NCBI GenBank assembly: GCA_030655215.1
Contig: JAURVZ010000071.1
Coordinates: 62,001 to 126,000, forward strand
From: Pseudolabrys sp.
GTDB taxonomy: Bacteria > Pseudomonadota > Alphaproteobacteria > Rhizobiales > Xanthobacteraceae
Direction: 5' to 3'
Length of the DNA stretch: 64,000 nucleotides
Shown: piece by piece, positions 24,084-32,602 of the stretch
Position numbering within the stretch: position 1 is the stretch's first letter
Layout: each line of letters begins with the position of its first letter
Made by a program: the position numbers and the translations under genes
Notes under the pieces: generated by a model
What the model saw: the letters and a program-made list of their open reading frames with translations, nothing else
Database searches by the model: none
What the model was told of the DNA's origin: nothing

Positions 24084-26411
24084 ATGACAACTCCGTTCGA
24101 TTCCCATCGCAGCAAGGATGAACCGCGCGTCGAGGACGATGCGCTGGTGCGCGGCCATGGCCGCTTCGCCGACGACCCGCGTTTGCCAAACCAGGCCTAC
24201 GCCGTGTTCGTGCGGTCGCCGCATGCGCATGCGCGCATCATGTCGGTCAATACTGACGAGGCGCTGCGTGCCAAGGGCGTCATCGGCGTCATCACCGCCG
24301 CCGATCTGAAGGAAATGAACATCGGCAGCATTTCGCGCCACCCGCCGGTGGCGGGCCGCAATGGCGGCAAGATGATCATGCCGTTCCGTCCGGCGCTGGC
24401 CGGCGACAAGGTCATGCATGGCGGCGATCCGGTGGCGATGGTGGTGGCTGAAACCGCCGCGCTGGCGCAGGACGCCGCCGATCTGGTGCAGGTCGACTAC
24501 GAGGAACTGCCCGCCGTCGTCGATCTCGACACGGCGATGAGCGGCAAGACGCAGCTTCACGCCGATGCGCCTGGCAATCTGTGCGTCGACTGGGCAGGCC
24601 CGGTGCCGAGCGACGACAATGAGCGCGAGGTCGCAGGCATCATCGCCAAGGCCGCGCATGTCGCTAAAATCTCGGTCACCAACCAGCGCATGGTCGTCGC
24701 GTCGATGGAAACGCGCGGCGCCACCGGCGTCTATGACAAGAGCGCCGAAAGCTACACGCTGCATGCCTGCTCGCAGGGCACCGACGTGATGCGCGGCGTT
24801 GCCGCCTCAATCATGGGTGTGCCGAACGACAAGCTTCGCGTCATCACCGAAGATGTCGGCGGCGCCTTCGGCATGAAGACGCCGGTCTATCCGGAATATA
24901 TCGCCCTGCTGGTCGGCGCGAAAAAAATCGGCCGCCCGGTGCACTGGCAATCGACGCGATCGGAAGCTTTCATCACCGACACGCAAGGCCGTGACACCGT
25001 CACGCATGTCGAACTCGCCTGCGACGACAAGGGCAAATTCCTCGCGCTGCGCACCCGCCATGTGTGCAACCAGGGCGCCTATGTCTCGAACGCCGGCATC
25101 AACATCAACACCAACAATTTCGCGCGCTGCCTGCCGGCGATGTACAGAATCGACAAAATCGATATCGGCGTTGCCTGCTACTTCTCCAACACGCTGCCGA
25201 TCGGCCCTTATCGCGGTGCCGGCCGCCCCGAGGCGAATTACGCGCTGGAGCGCGCTGTCGAGGAAGCCGCACGTCTGCTGAAAATGGATCCGGCCAAGCT
25301 GCGCAAGAAGAACCTGATCCCCGCTTCCGCCATGCCGTTCAAGACGCCGATCAATACGTATGATTCCGGCGACTTCCCCGGCATCGTCGACAAGGCGCTC
25401 AAGCTCGCCGACTATGACAACTTCGCCAAGCGCAAGCGCGAAGCGGCCAAGCGCAAGAAGTTGCGCGGCATTGGCCTGTCCTGCATGCTCGAGCATGCCG
25501 GCTCGACGCCCTTGGAAACAGCATCCATCGGTTTTCCCGGCGGCGACAAGATCATCCTTGGCTGCAATGTGCAGTCGACCGGCCAGAGCCACGCCACCGT
25601 GTTTGCCCGCGTGCTGGCGCACAAGCTCGGCGTTGATCCGCGAAGCATCGAGCACAAGCATGGCGACACCAATCTCGGACTGACAGGCTTCGCCTCGGTC
25701 GGCTCGCGCTCAGCCATGTGCGCCGGCGCGGCGATTGTCGTCACCGCCGATACGATGCTGGCCAAGGGCAAGAAGATTGCCGCGGCGGCGCTGGAAGCGT
25801 CGGAGAGCGACATTCAATATCGCGGCGGCAGCTTTGAAGTCGTCGGCACCGACCGCAGGATTTCGCTGTTCGACACGGCGCGCCGCGCCAAAGAGACAGG
25901 CGAGAACCTCGATACGCGCGACAAGGCCGAGGCGCCGTTGACGTTTCCGAATGGCTGTCACATCGCCGAGGTCGAGATCGATCCGGAGACCGGCAAGTTC
26001 GACATCGTCACCTACACGGCGGTCGATGATTGCGGCAACGTGCTCGATCAAACCGTGGTCGAAGGCCAGGTGCAAGGTTCAATCGCCAATGGCCTTGGCC
26101 AGGCTTTGACCGAGAACGCGGTGTACGATTCGAGCAGCGGCCAATTGGTCACCGGCTCGTTCATGGATTACGGCATGCCGCGCGCCCATGACATGCCGAT
26201 GGAATTGCGCGAGGCGACGCATGTCGTGCCGGCAACTACCAATCCGCTTGGCGTCAAAGGCACCGGCGAGGCCGGCACCACGGCAGCGATTGCCGCCGTG
26301 ATGAACGCGATTTCAAACGCGATTCCGAACGGCGCCGCGGATTACATGGAAATGCCGGCGACGCCATCGAAGGTGTGGGAAGCGGTGCAGAAGGGAATGG
26401 CGACGCAATAG
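24084..26411 (+). CDS. Xanthine dehydrogenase family molybdopterin-binding subunit (CoxL form II-like), unaccompanied
   Basis: The 775-aa protein is a molybdenum hydroxylase large subunit. The GGAFGMKTPVYPEY motif and the active-site loop GPYRGAGRPEA (near residues 373-383) match the form II/CoxL-like group rather than true CO dehydrogenase (AYxCSFR). The catalytic glutamate sits in GVKGTGEAGT (about residue 730). No FAD or 2Fe-2S subunit gene is adjacent, so electrons must leave through partners elsewhere. The substrate is probably an N-heterocycle or aldehyde. It is cotranscribed with the hydroxylase upstream, and is followed by a palindromic repeat and a terminator. Confidence 0.88.
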   Translation: MTTPFDSHRSKDEPRVEDDALVRGHGRFADDPRLPNQAYAVFVRSPHAHARIMSVNTDEALRAKGVIGVITAADLKEMNIGSISRHPPVAGRNGGKMIMPFRPALAGDKVMHGGDPVAMVVAETAALAQDAADLVQVDYEELPAVVDLDTAMSGKTQLHADAPGNLCVDWAGPVPSDDNEREVAGIIAKAAHVAKISVTNQRMVVASMETRGATGVYDKSAESYTLHACSQGTDVMRGVAASIMGVPNDKLRVITEDVGGAFGMKTPVYPEYIALLVGAKKIGRPVHWQSTRSEAFITDTQGRDTVTHVELACDDKGKFLALRTRHVCNQGAYVSNAGININTNNFARCLPAMYRIDKIDIGVACYFSNTLPIGPYRGAGRPEANYALERAVEEAARLLKMDPAKLRKKNLIPASAMPFKTPINTYDSGDFPGIVDKALKLADYDNFAKRKREAAKRKKLRGIGLSCMLEHAGSTPLETASIGFPGGDKIILGCNVQSTGQSHATVFARVLAHKLGVDPRSIEHKHGDTNLGLTGFASVGSRSAMCAGAAIVVTADTMLAKGKKIAAAALEASESDIQYRGGSFEVVGTDRRISLFDTARRAKETGENLDTRDKAEAPLTFPNGCHIAEVEIDPETGKFDIVTYTAVDDCGNVLDQTVVEGQVQGSIANGLGQALTENAVYDSSSGQLVTGSFMDYGMPRAHDMPMELREATHVVPATTNPLGVKGTGEAGTTAAIAAVMNAISNAIPNGAADYMEMPATPSKVWEAVQKGMATQ

Positions 26412-26412
26412 C

Positions 26413-26604
26413 TGTCGTCCCCGCGCAGGCGGGGACCCATAGCCACCAACGCCACTCGGCCTCATGGTGAGGAGCGTTGCGCAGCAACGCGTCTCGAACC
26501 ATGTGGCCGCCCATCCTTCGAGACGCATTGCTGCGCAATGCTCCTCAGGATAAGGGCGGAAGATAGGCCGCGCCGTACGGGTCCCCGCCTGCGCGGGGAC
26601 GACA
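26413..26604. repeat. Nested palindromic intergenic repeat (MITE-like)
   Basis: An exact 23-bp inverted repeat bounds the element (26413-26435 and 26582-26604). Inside, a second near-perfect inverted repeat pairs GAGCGTTGCGCAGCAACGCG with its complement near 26510-26540. No ORF. The boundaries and nesting suggest a small mobile or REP-type element inserted between convergent genes. Confidence 0.8.
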
Positions 26605-26613
26605 AGAACAAAA

Positions 26614-26641
26614 AAAAGCCGGGGTTTTGCCCCGGCCTTTT
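26614..26641. terminator. Bidirectional terminator between convergent genes
   Basis: A stem of GCCGGGG/CCCCGGC (26618-26624 with 26630-26636) is flanked by an A-run on the left and a T-run on the right, so it works in both directions. It separates the molybdenum hydroxylase and aldehyde dehydrogenase transcripts. Confidence 0.8.
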
Positions 26642-26663
26642 CATTTTATAACGTGAGCGTCGA

Positions 26664-28091
26664 CTAGGCTTGCGAGATAAACTTCGTATTCATATACGCC
26701 TGGATGCCTTCGATGCCGCCTTCGGAGCCGTAACCCGACTCCTTGATGCCGCCGAACGGCGTTTCCGGTGTCGAGATGGCGACCGAGTTGACGCCGACCA
26801 TGCCGGACTGGATCGCTTCGCCAATCGCCTGCGCCTGCGCGGACGACGAGGTGAACGAATAAGCCGCGAGGCCGAACTGCAGCGAGTTCGCGCGCTGTAC
26901 CACTTCATCAAACGTCTTGAACGGCACGATCGGCGCCACCGGGCCGAACGGCTCCTCAGTCATGATCTTCGAATCATCCGGCACGTCGGTGATGACGGTC
27001 GGCTCAAAGAAGAAGCCCTGGTTGCCATGACGGTTGCCGCCGGTCTGGATCTTGCCACCGCGCGCCCTGGCGTCGTTGACGAAGGATTCCATCGCGTCGA
27101 GACGGCGCGGATTGGCCAGCGGGCCAAGCGTCGTCGTCTTCTCAAGGCCGTCGCCGAGCTTGAGGCCCTTGGCGTATTCGGTGAAGCGGGCGACGAACTT
27201 GTTGTAGCCCTTCTCCTGCACATAGAAACGCGTCGGAGAAATACAAACCTGGCCGGCGTTGCGATACTTGAAGGCAGCGATGGTGTCGGCCGCCTTCTCC
27301 GGATCGTAATCGTCGAACACGATCACCGGCGAATGGCCGCCCAATTCCATCGTCGCGCGCTTCATGCCCTGCGCGGCCAAAGCGGCGAGATGCTTGCCCA
27401 CGGGAATCGACCCTGTGAAGGAAATCTTGCGCACAATGTCCGATGTGACGAGGTGCTCGGAAATCGTCGCCGGCACGCCGAAGACCAGGTTCAGCACTCC
27501 CGCCGGCAGACCGGCATCAGCGAAGCACTTCACCAGTTCGACACAGCCGGCCGGCGTTTCTTCCGAGGCCTTGATGATGATGGAGCAACCGGCGGCGAGC
27601 GCACCGGCGATCTTGCGCACAGGCGTCAGCGTCGGGAAATTCCACGGGGTGAAAGCGGCGACGACGCCGACCGGCTCCTGCAGAACGATCTGGCGAACGC
27701 CCTTGGTGCGGCCCGGCACGATGCGGCCATAAGAGCGGCGGCCCTCTTCGGCGCACCAATCGATGATGTCAGCCGAGGTCAGCACTTCCATGCGCGATTC
27801 GGCAAAGGACTTGCCCTGCTCCATGGTCTGCGCAGTGGCGACCTTCTCGGCGCGTTCGCGCAACAGGTCGGCGGCCTTGCGCATGATTTTCGCGCGGTCA
27901 TAAGCCGAGGTGTTCTTCCAGACTTGGAAGCCCTTTTCAGCGGCGCCCAAGGCATTGTCGAGATCGGCTTTGCTGGCGTGCGGCAATTGCGCCAGCACCT
28001 TGCCGGTTGCCGGATTGATCACGTCTTCGCCCTTGCGGCCTTCGCCGTTGAGCCATTGGCCGTCGATATACAATTTCAATTCGGAATACAT
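26664..28091 (-). CDS. NAD(P)-dependent aldehyde dehydrogenase (succinate-semialdehyde dehydrogenase-like)
   Basis: The 475-aa protein has all ALDH landmarks: FTPWNFP (oxyanion Asn), the NAD(P)-contacting Lys of IIIKASEETP, FTGSIPVGK, general base Glu249 in MELGGHSP and nucleophile Cys283 in NAGQVCISPTRF, plus EEPFGPVAP and the C-terminal PFGGIKESGYG. Length and motifs fit the SSADH/GabD-like branch, though GQVCISPTRFYV differs from the usual GQTCVCANR of GabD. It oxidises an aldehyde to an acid. It is downstream of a CaiB-type CoA-transferase and a crotonase on the same strand, separated by a palindromic repeat. Confidence 0.87.
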   Translation of the reverse strand: MYSELKLYIDGQWLNGEGRKGEDVINPATGKVLAQLPHASKADLDNALGAAEKGFQVWKNTSAYDRAKIMRKAADLLRERAEKVATAQTMEQGKSFAESRMEVLTSADIIDWCAEEGRRSYGRIVPGRTKGVRQIVLQEPVGVVAAFTPWNFPTLTPVRKIAGALAAGCSIIIKASEETPAGCVELVKCFADAGLPAGVLNLVFGVPATISEHLVTSDIVRKISFTGSIPVGKHLAALAAQGMKRATMELGGHSPVIVFDDYDPEKAADTIAAFKYRNAGQVCISPTRFYVQEKGYNKFVARFTEYAKGLKLGDGLEKTTTLGPLANPRRLDAMESFVNDARARGGKIQTGGNRHGNQGFFFEPTVITDVPDDSKIMTEEPFGPVAPIVPFKTFDEVVQRANSLQFGLAAYSFTSSSAQAQAIGEAIQSGMVGVNSVAISTPETPFGGIKESGYGSEGGIEGIQAYMNTKFISQA

Positions 28092-28175
28092 ACGAAACCT
28101 CGTGGTTTACCCGGGTCAACCTAAACTGCGGGGGTGAGATAGCACTTTCGGGGCACAGCGGCCAGTGACGGTCGT

Positions 28176-28300
28176 GTCCCGGACGCGGCGCAGCACGCAG
28201 TGCTGCTCCGCAGATCCGGGACCCCGGTTACTGCCTTTCAAACAATCGGGCCCCCGGGTCCGCAGCGCACCACGAAGATGTGCTGCGCTGCGCCCGGGGA
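28176..28300. repeat. GC-rich double-hairpin repeat
   Basis: Two adjacent imperfect hairpins: CCCGGACGCGGCGCAGCAC pairs with a GTGCTGC...CGGG partner (28178-28222), and a second of similar sequence lies at 28248-28299. It is not coding. It sits between the aldehyde dehydrogenase and crotonase genes, so it would affect readthrough within the group. Similar elements are frequent in Bradyrhizobium-like genomes. Confidence 0.65.
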
Positions 28301-28311
28301 ACGAAGCATCG

Positions 28312-29100
28312 TCATTTGCCCGTAAACTTCGGCTTACGCTTTTCCATGAACGCCGTGCGGCCTTCAATGAAGTCGTTTGAGGCAAAACACTCTTGCACCA
28401 TTTTCTCGGCCGTCTCCAGGTCGCTCGGCTCCTCGCTCAGCATCTGGCCGATCATGTACTTGACCGTGCGAATGGTGAGCGGCGCATTGCCGGCAATCGT
28501 CTCGGCGTAATTCCTGACATAGCTCTCAAGCTCGCCATTGGCGACGACGCGGTTGACCAGCCCCATCGCCAGCGCTTCCGGCGCTGTGAATTGCCGCGCG
28601 GTGTAGAAAATCTCCTTGGCGAAGGACGGCCCGACAAGATCGACCAGCTTCTTCAGACCGGTGTAGCGGTAGCCGATGCTGAGCTTGGCCGCCGGCACCG
28701 CGAAGCTCGATCCTTCGGTGCAGATCCGCATATCGCAAGTCAACGCGAGCCCCATGCCACCGCCGATGCAATAGCCGCGGATCATGGCGATGGTCGGCTT
28801 CGGAAAGTCCGTGAAGGCAGCGTTCACGCGATCGACCACTTCATTGTAGTGGTCAGACGCTTCCTTGCTGGCGCGTTCCTCGCCGAACTTGGAAATGTCG
28901 GCGCCCGAAACGAAGGCTTTGCCGCCGGCGCCGGTGACGACCACGACGTGAACGTCATTGTCATGGCGGAATTTATCGAGATGACCTTCACACGCTTCCC
29001 ACATGTCGAGCGACACGGCGTTGCGCTTTTCCGGATTGTTGAACGTGATGTAGCCGACGCTGCCCTCTTTGTGAGTCAGCATTTTGTCGGTCGAGGTCAT
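28312..29100 (-). CDS. Crotonase-fold protein (enoyl-CoA hydratase/isomerase family) lacking both catalytic glutamates
   Basis: The 262-aa crotonase-superfamily protein keeps the oxyanion-hole motifs (FVSGADI and GGGMGLAL). The two glutamates that do hydration in mitochondrial enoyl-CoA hydratase are replaced: GGGCELA is GGGMGLA (Gly117) and the later PE is PA (Ala137). It therefore is unlikely to be a standard hydratase; other crotonases that isomerise, hydrolyse or decarboxylate CoA esters use other residues. AAGGAAG precedes the start. It lies 18 bp after the CaiB gene stop and is probably cotranscribed with it. Confidence 0.85.
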   Translation of the reverse strand: MTSTDKMLTHKEGSVGYITFNNPEKRNAVSLDMWEACEGHLDKFRHDNDVHVVVVTGAGGKAFVSGADISKFGEERASKEASDHYNEVVDRVNAAFTDFPKPTIAMIRGYCIGGGMGLALTCDMRICTEGSSFAVPAAKLSIGYRYTGLKKLVDLVGPSFAKEIFYTARQFTAPEALAMGLVNRVVANGELESYVRNYAETIAGNAPLTIRTVKYMIGQMLSEEPSDLETAEKMVQECFASNDFIEGRTAFMEKRKPKFTGK

Positions 29101-29118
29101 TGCTTGCTTCCTTGATAG

Positions 29119-30312
29119 TTAAACAGCATTCGCCTTGTGCAGCGCGGCGATGTCGTCGTCCGAAAAACCGAATTCCTTGAACACTTCGTCAGTGTGCTGG
29201 CCTTGATCCGGCGGCGTACTGACGATCTTGCTCGGCGTACGCGACAACACAAATGGCTGGCCGACAAAGGTCTGCGTTTCGCCGTTCGGCTTCACCGCAT
29301 CCTGCGCAATGCGCAAATGTTTGACCTGTTCGTCAGCAAACACTTGATCGATCGCGTTAATCGGCCCGCTCGGCACGCCGGCCTTCTCGAAAATGGTAAT
29401 CCATTCGGCGCTGGTCTTAGCCACTGTCTTGGCCTCAAGCGCCGCATTGACCGCCTTGCGGTTGTCCGAGCGCAACTTGTTGCTGGCGAAGTCAGGATTG
29501 TCGACCAGTTCCGGCGCACCGGCAGCCTTGCACAAACGCTCCCACATCACCTGGCCGGCGGCGGCGATGTTGATGTAGCCGTCCGCGGTCTTGAACACGC
29601 CGGTCGGGATGCTGGTCGGATGGTCGTTTCCGGCCTGCTCGGCAACTTCGCCCATTTGCAGCCAGCGCGCCGCCTGGAAATCGAGCATGAAAATCTGCGC
29701 CTGCAACAGCGAGGTGTTGACCCACTGGCCTTCGCCGGAAACCTCGCGCTCCAGCAGCGCGGTCTGGATGCCGAGCGCGGCGAACAGGCCGGCGCAAAGG
29801 TCAGCCACCGGAATGCCGACACGTACCGGCCCCTGCCCCGGCAGGCCCGTGATTGACATCAGACCGCCCATGCCCTGCGCGATCTGGTCGAAGCCCGGCC
29901 GGTGGCGATATGGGCCGTCCTGGCCGAAGCCGGAAATGCTGGCCAGCACGATCCGCTTGTTCACTTTGCGCAGCGCCTCGTAATTGATGCCGAGGCGGTC
30001 CTTCACGTCGGGCCGGAAGTTTTCGACCACGACGTCGGCCTTCTCGACCAGCCGGTTGAAGGCGGCCAGGCCCTGCGGCGACTTCAGGTCGAGCGTGATG
30101 CTGCGCTTGTTGCGGTGCAGGTTCTGGAAGTCGGCATTGTCGCGCGGCCCGCCGGCGCCCTCGCCCTTTTCCAGATGCGCCGGCGTCTCGATCTTGATGA
30201 CATTGGCGCCCCAGTCGGCCAACTGGCGGACGCAGGTCGGCCCGGAGCGGACGCGGGTCAGGTCGAGGACGGTAAAGCGGGAAAGGGCCTCGGAGGCCCG
30301 GGGAGAAGGCAT
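29119..30312 (-). CDS. CaiB/BaiF (class III) CoA-transferase
   Basis: The 397-aa protein has the class III CoA-transferase fold, with the N-terminal VLDLTRVRSGPTCVRQLADWGANVIKIE region and the catalytic aspartate Asp171 in GIPVADLCAG, followed by the large domain with GVFKTADGYINIAA. These enzymes swap CoA between an acyl-CoA and a free acid. It is first in the minus-strand group with the crotonase and aldehyde dehydrogenase, suggesting activation and processing of one carboxylic acid. The acid is not identifiable. Confidence 0.9.
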   Translation of the reverse strand: MPSPRASEALSRFTVLDLTRVRSGPTCVRQLADWGANVIKIETPAHLEKGEGAGGPRDNADFQNLHRNKRSITLDLKSPQGLAAFNRLVEKADVVVENFRPDVKDRLGINYEALRKVNKRIVLASISGFGQDGPYRHRPGFDQIAQGMGGLMSITGLPGQGPVRVGIPVADLCAGLFAALGIQTALLEREVSGEGQWVNTSLLQAQIFMLDFQAARWLQMGEVAEQAGNDHPTSIPTGVFKTADGYINIAAAGQVMWERLCKAAGAPELVDNPDFASNKLRSDNRKAVNAALEAKTVAKTSAEWITIFEKAGVPSGPINAIDQVFADEQVKHLRIAQDAVKPNGETQTFVGQPFVLSRTPSKIVSTPPDQGQHTDEVFKEFGFSDDDIAALHKANAV

Positions 30313-30381
30313 TTCGGCAGCTCCGGCACTCGATTATGGCAACCGGGGGCGACCTTCCCCGATTGGCCCGGGCTTGTCACC

Positions 30382-30475
30382 CCGTCATTCCGGGGCGCGA
30401 GCCGAAGGCAAGCGAACCCGGAATCCAGCGCTGGATTTCGGGTTCGCGGCCAAGACGGCCGCCGCGGAATGACGG
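30382..30475. repeat. Nested palindromic repeat in the 30313-30740 intergenic region
   Basis: Outer arms CCGTCATTCCG (30382-30392) and CGGAATGACGG (30465-30475) enclose an inner CGAACCCG...CGGGTTCG palindrome (from 30413). This is the type of repeat seen widely in Bradyrhizobiaceae relatives. The rest of the 428-bp gap (30313-30381 and 30476-30740) shows no gene; its right part should hold the rhlE promoter and 5' leader. Confidence 0.75.
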
Positions 30476-30740
30476 AAAATGGGCTTTATTCACCAATCCG
30501 GACCATACGCCCGCCCCCGCCTTGAAAAGACCACCGAACGCTGTCATATGACACCTGCGAATGAACGACCCCTTCTTGGGTTCGCGGGCTGCGTGCACGA
30601 ACTTCCTAAAAACGAATTTCGCCCCGCCCATTCGATTTTCTGAATAAGACCGACAGCCCTGGCAACGCGGGATGTCAAAAAACCGCGATTCCGCCGGTCG
30701 CTCAAGCGATTCGGCCGTCTTGGCATATAGAAAGATACCT

Positions 30741-32162
30741 TTGACCACTTTTAACGACTTCGGCCTCGCTGAGCCGATCCTTCGCGCCCTTGTCGAAGAG
30801 AACTACACCACCCCCACCCCGATCCAGGCCCAGACCATCCCGATCGTCCTCACCGGCAAGGACGTCATCGGCATTGCCCAGACCGGCACCGGCAAGACCG
30901 CGTCCTTCGCGCTGCCGATCCTGAACCACATCTTCACCAAGCGCCTGCGCCCGGAACGTAAATCCTGCCGCGTTCTCGTCCTGTCGCCGACCCGCGAATT
31001 GTCGGGCCAGATTGCCGACAGCTTCCGCGCCTATGGCCGTCACATGAAGCCGCTGGCGATCGAACTCGCCATTGGCGGCGTACCGATCAACCGCCAGATC
31101 CGCGGCGTCGCGCATGGCGTCGAAGTGCTTGTCGCCACGCCGGGCCGTCTGCTCGATCTGGTGCATCAGCGCGCCATCACGCTGAATCAGGTCGAAATCC
31201 TCGTCCTCGACGAAGCCGACCGCATGCTCGACATGGGCTTCATCAACGACATCCGTAAGGTTGTCGCGATGCTGCGCAAGGAGCGCCAGACCCTGTTCTT
31301 CTCGGCCACAATGCCGGGCGAGATCACCAAGCTGGCCGATTCGATGCTGACCAACCCCGAGAAGGTCGCCGTCACCCCGCAGGCCTCGACCGTCGACCGT
31401 ATCGAACAGCGCGTCATCCTGACCGAGAAGTCGGCCAAGAACGATTTGCTGGTCGAAACCCTGAAAACCGAGACCACCGACCGCGTTCTGGTGTTCACCC
31501 GGACCAAGCATGGCGCCGACAAGGTCGTCCGCCATTTGCAGAAGTGCGGCTTCGGCGCCGAGGCCATCCACGGCAACAAGTCGCAAAACCAGCGTGAGCG
31601 CGTTCTGGCCGATTTCCGCAGCGGCAAGCTGCGCATCCTGATCGCCACCGACATTGCCGCCCGCGGCATTGACGTGGATGGCGTCAGCCATGTCGTCAAT
31701 TATGACCTGCCGAACATCCCGGAATCCTATGTCCACCGCATCGGCCGCACCGCGCGCGCCGGCCGCGATGGCGTGGCGATTTCGTTCTGCGATCACGAAG
31801 AGGCAGCGTTCCTGCGCGACATCCAGCGCATGATCCGCATCACCATCCCGTCGATTGACAAGCGCACCGGCATCCGTCCGGCGGCGCGCCCGGCCGATCA
31901 TCACCAGGCCAGCAACCGGCCGAACCGTGGCCGCGGCGCTGCCGGTAACAACGGCGGTAACGGCGGCAATCGCAATGGCGGCAACAACCGCAACGGCGGC
32001 GGCAATCGTAACGGCAGCAACCAGGGCCGGACGAGCAACCGCGGCAGCCAGGGCGGCAACCCGCCGATTCCGCGCGCGGAATCGACCCCGGGCGAGCCAA
32101 ACAGCATTGGAAGCGTCACTTTCCTGCAGCGGGGCGGCAATCGCACGCCGCGGGCCAGCTAA
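30741..32162 (+). CDS. rhlE: DEAD-box RNA helicase, RhlE type
   Basis: The protein has the full DEAD-box set: Q motif (PTPIQAQTIP), AQTGTGKT, PTRELSGQ, TPGR, DEAD near residue 157 (VLDEADRMLDMGF), SATMP, the ARGIDVDGVSHVVNYDLP segment and HRIGRTARAG. RhlE orthologues start just before FxDFGL, so the TTG at 30741 is chosen; an ATG at 30672 would add 23 uncharacteristic residues. The C-terminus has a long Gly/Asn/Arg-rich tail (about residues 390-445; NNGGNGGNRNGG-type repeats), expected to bind RNA and promote condensates. The helicase probably remodels rRNA or mRNA, often in the cold. infA follows after a strong terminator. Confidence 0.92.
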   Translation: MTTFNDFGLAEPILRALVEENYTTPTPIQAQTIPIVLTGKDVIGIAQTGTGKTASFALPILNHIFTKRLRPERKSCRVLVLSPTRELSGQIADSFRAYGRHMKPLAIELAIGGVPINRQIRGVAHGVEVLVATPGRLLDLVHQRAITLNQVEILVLDEADRMLDMGFINDIRKVVAMLRKERQTLFFSATMPGEITKLADSMLTNPEKVAVTPQASTVDRIEQRVILTEKSAKNDLLVETLKTETTDRVLVFTRTKHGADKVVRHLQKCGFGAEAIHGNKSQNQRERVLADFRSGKLRILIATDIAARGIDVDGVSHVVNYDLPNIPESYVHRIGRTARAGRDGVAISFCDHEEAAFLRDIQRMIRITIPSIDKRTGIRPAARPADHHQASNRPNRGRGAAGNNGGNGGNRNGGNNRNGGGNRNGSNQGRTSNRGSQGGNPPIPRAESTPGEPNSIGSVTFLQRGGNRTPRAS

Positions 32163-32176
32163 TATCGGTAAAAAAG

Positions 32177-32228
32177 CCCGTCCCAGTGCCTGATTTTGGC
32201 CTTCGGCACTGGGGCGGGACGATTTTTT
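32177..32228 (+). terminator. Intrinsic terminator of rhlE
   Basis: A 14-bp stem (32177-32190 with 32205-32218, one G-T wobble) and then TTTTTT at 32223-32228. It lies between rhlE and infA, so infA probably has its own promoter or relies on readthrough. Confidence 0.85.
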
Positions 32229-32273
32229 CGGATATAGAGCGGGCCGAGCGAGAGCTGACCGGAGAGGGATTGG

Positions 32274-32546
32274 ATGGCTAAGGAAGAATTGCTGGAATTC
32301 GACGGCACGGTGACCGAGGTGTTGCCGGACGGAAATTTCCGGGTGAAGCTCGATAACGAGCACGAGGTGCTGGCCTATACCGCCGGCAAGATGCGCAAAT
32401 TCCGCATCCGTACCGGCGTCGGTGACCGCGTGATCGTGGAAATGTCGCCTTACGATTTGCAGCGCGGACGCATCAGCTTCCGCCACAAGGGCGACGCTCC
32501 CTCGCCCTCACCGCAGAGCCGCCGGCCGAACTTCCGCAGACGGTAA
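32274..32546 (+). CDS. infA: Translation initiation factor IF-1 with a basic C-terminal extension
   Basis: The 90-aa protein begins [20 protein letters not shown] and has the S1/OB fold of IF-1 ([42 protein letters not shown]). The core ends at GRISFRHK, and an 18-residue tail rich in Ser, Pro and Arg ([14 protein letters not shown]) is added to the usual 72 or so residues. IF-1 occupies the ribosomal A site during initiation. GGAGAGG lies upstream of the start. Pairing with rhlE recalls cold-shock translation genes. Confidence 0.93.
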   Translation: MAKEELLEFDGTVTEVLPDGNFRVKLDNEHEVLAYTAGKMRKFRIRTGVGDRVIVEMSPYDLQRGRISFRHKGDAPSPSPQSRRPNFRRR

Positions 32547-32565
32547 TCACTGCATCATTGTTTCG

Positions 32566-32596
32566 AAAAATGCCGGCCTTCGCGCCGGCATTTTTT
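32566..32596. terminator. Bidirectional terminator between infA and the first transglutaminase gene
   Basis: A 12-bp stem (32566-32577 with 32584-32595), loop CTTCGC, A-run on the left arm and six Ts on the right. It serves both convergent transcripts. Confidence 0.9.
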
Positions 32597-32602
32597 ATGC
32601 CG

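Noticed and set aside
23193..24764. 523-aa minus-strand open frame
   Set aside because: Antisense to the hydroxylase (His boxes) and to the start of the molybdenum hydroxylase. Composition is typical of shadows.
26412..26663. Insertion sequence
   Set aside because: The inverted repeat is real, but there is no transposase ORF within it. Kept as a MITE/REP-type repeat only.
30702..32486. 594-aa open frame on the minus strand
   Set aside because: It is antisense to rhlE and infA, which are certain by their motifs. The translation is a shadow with no recognisable family.
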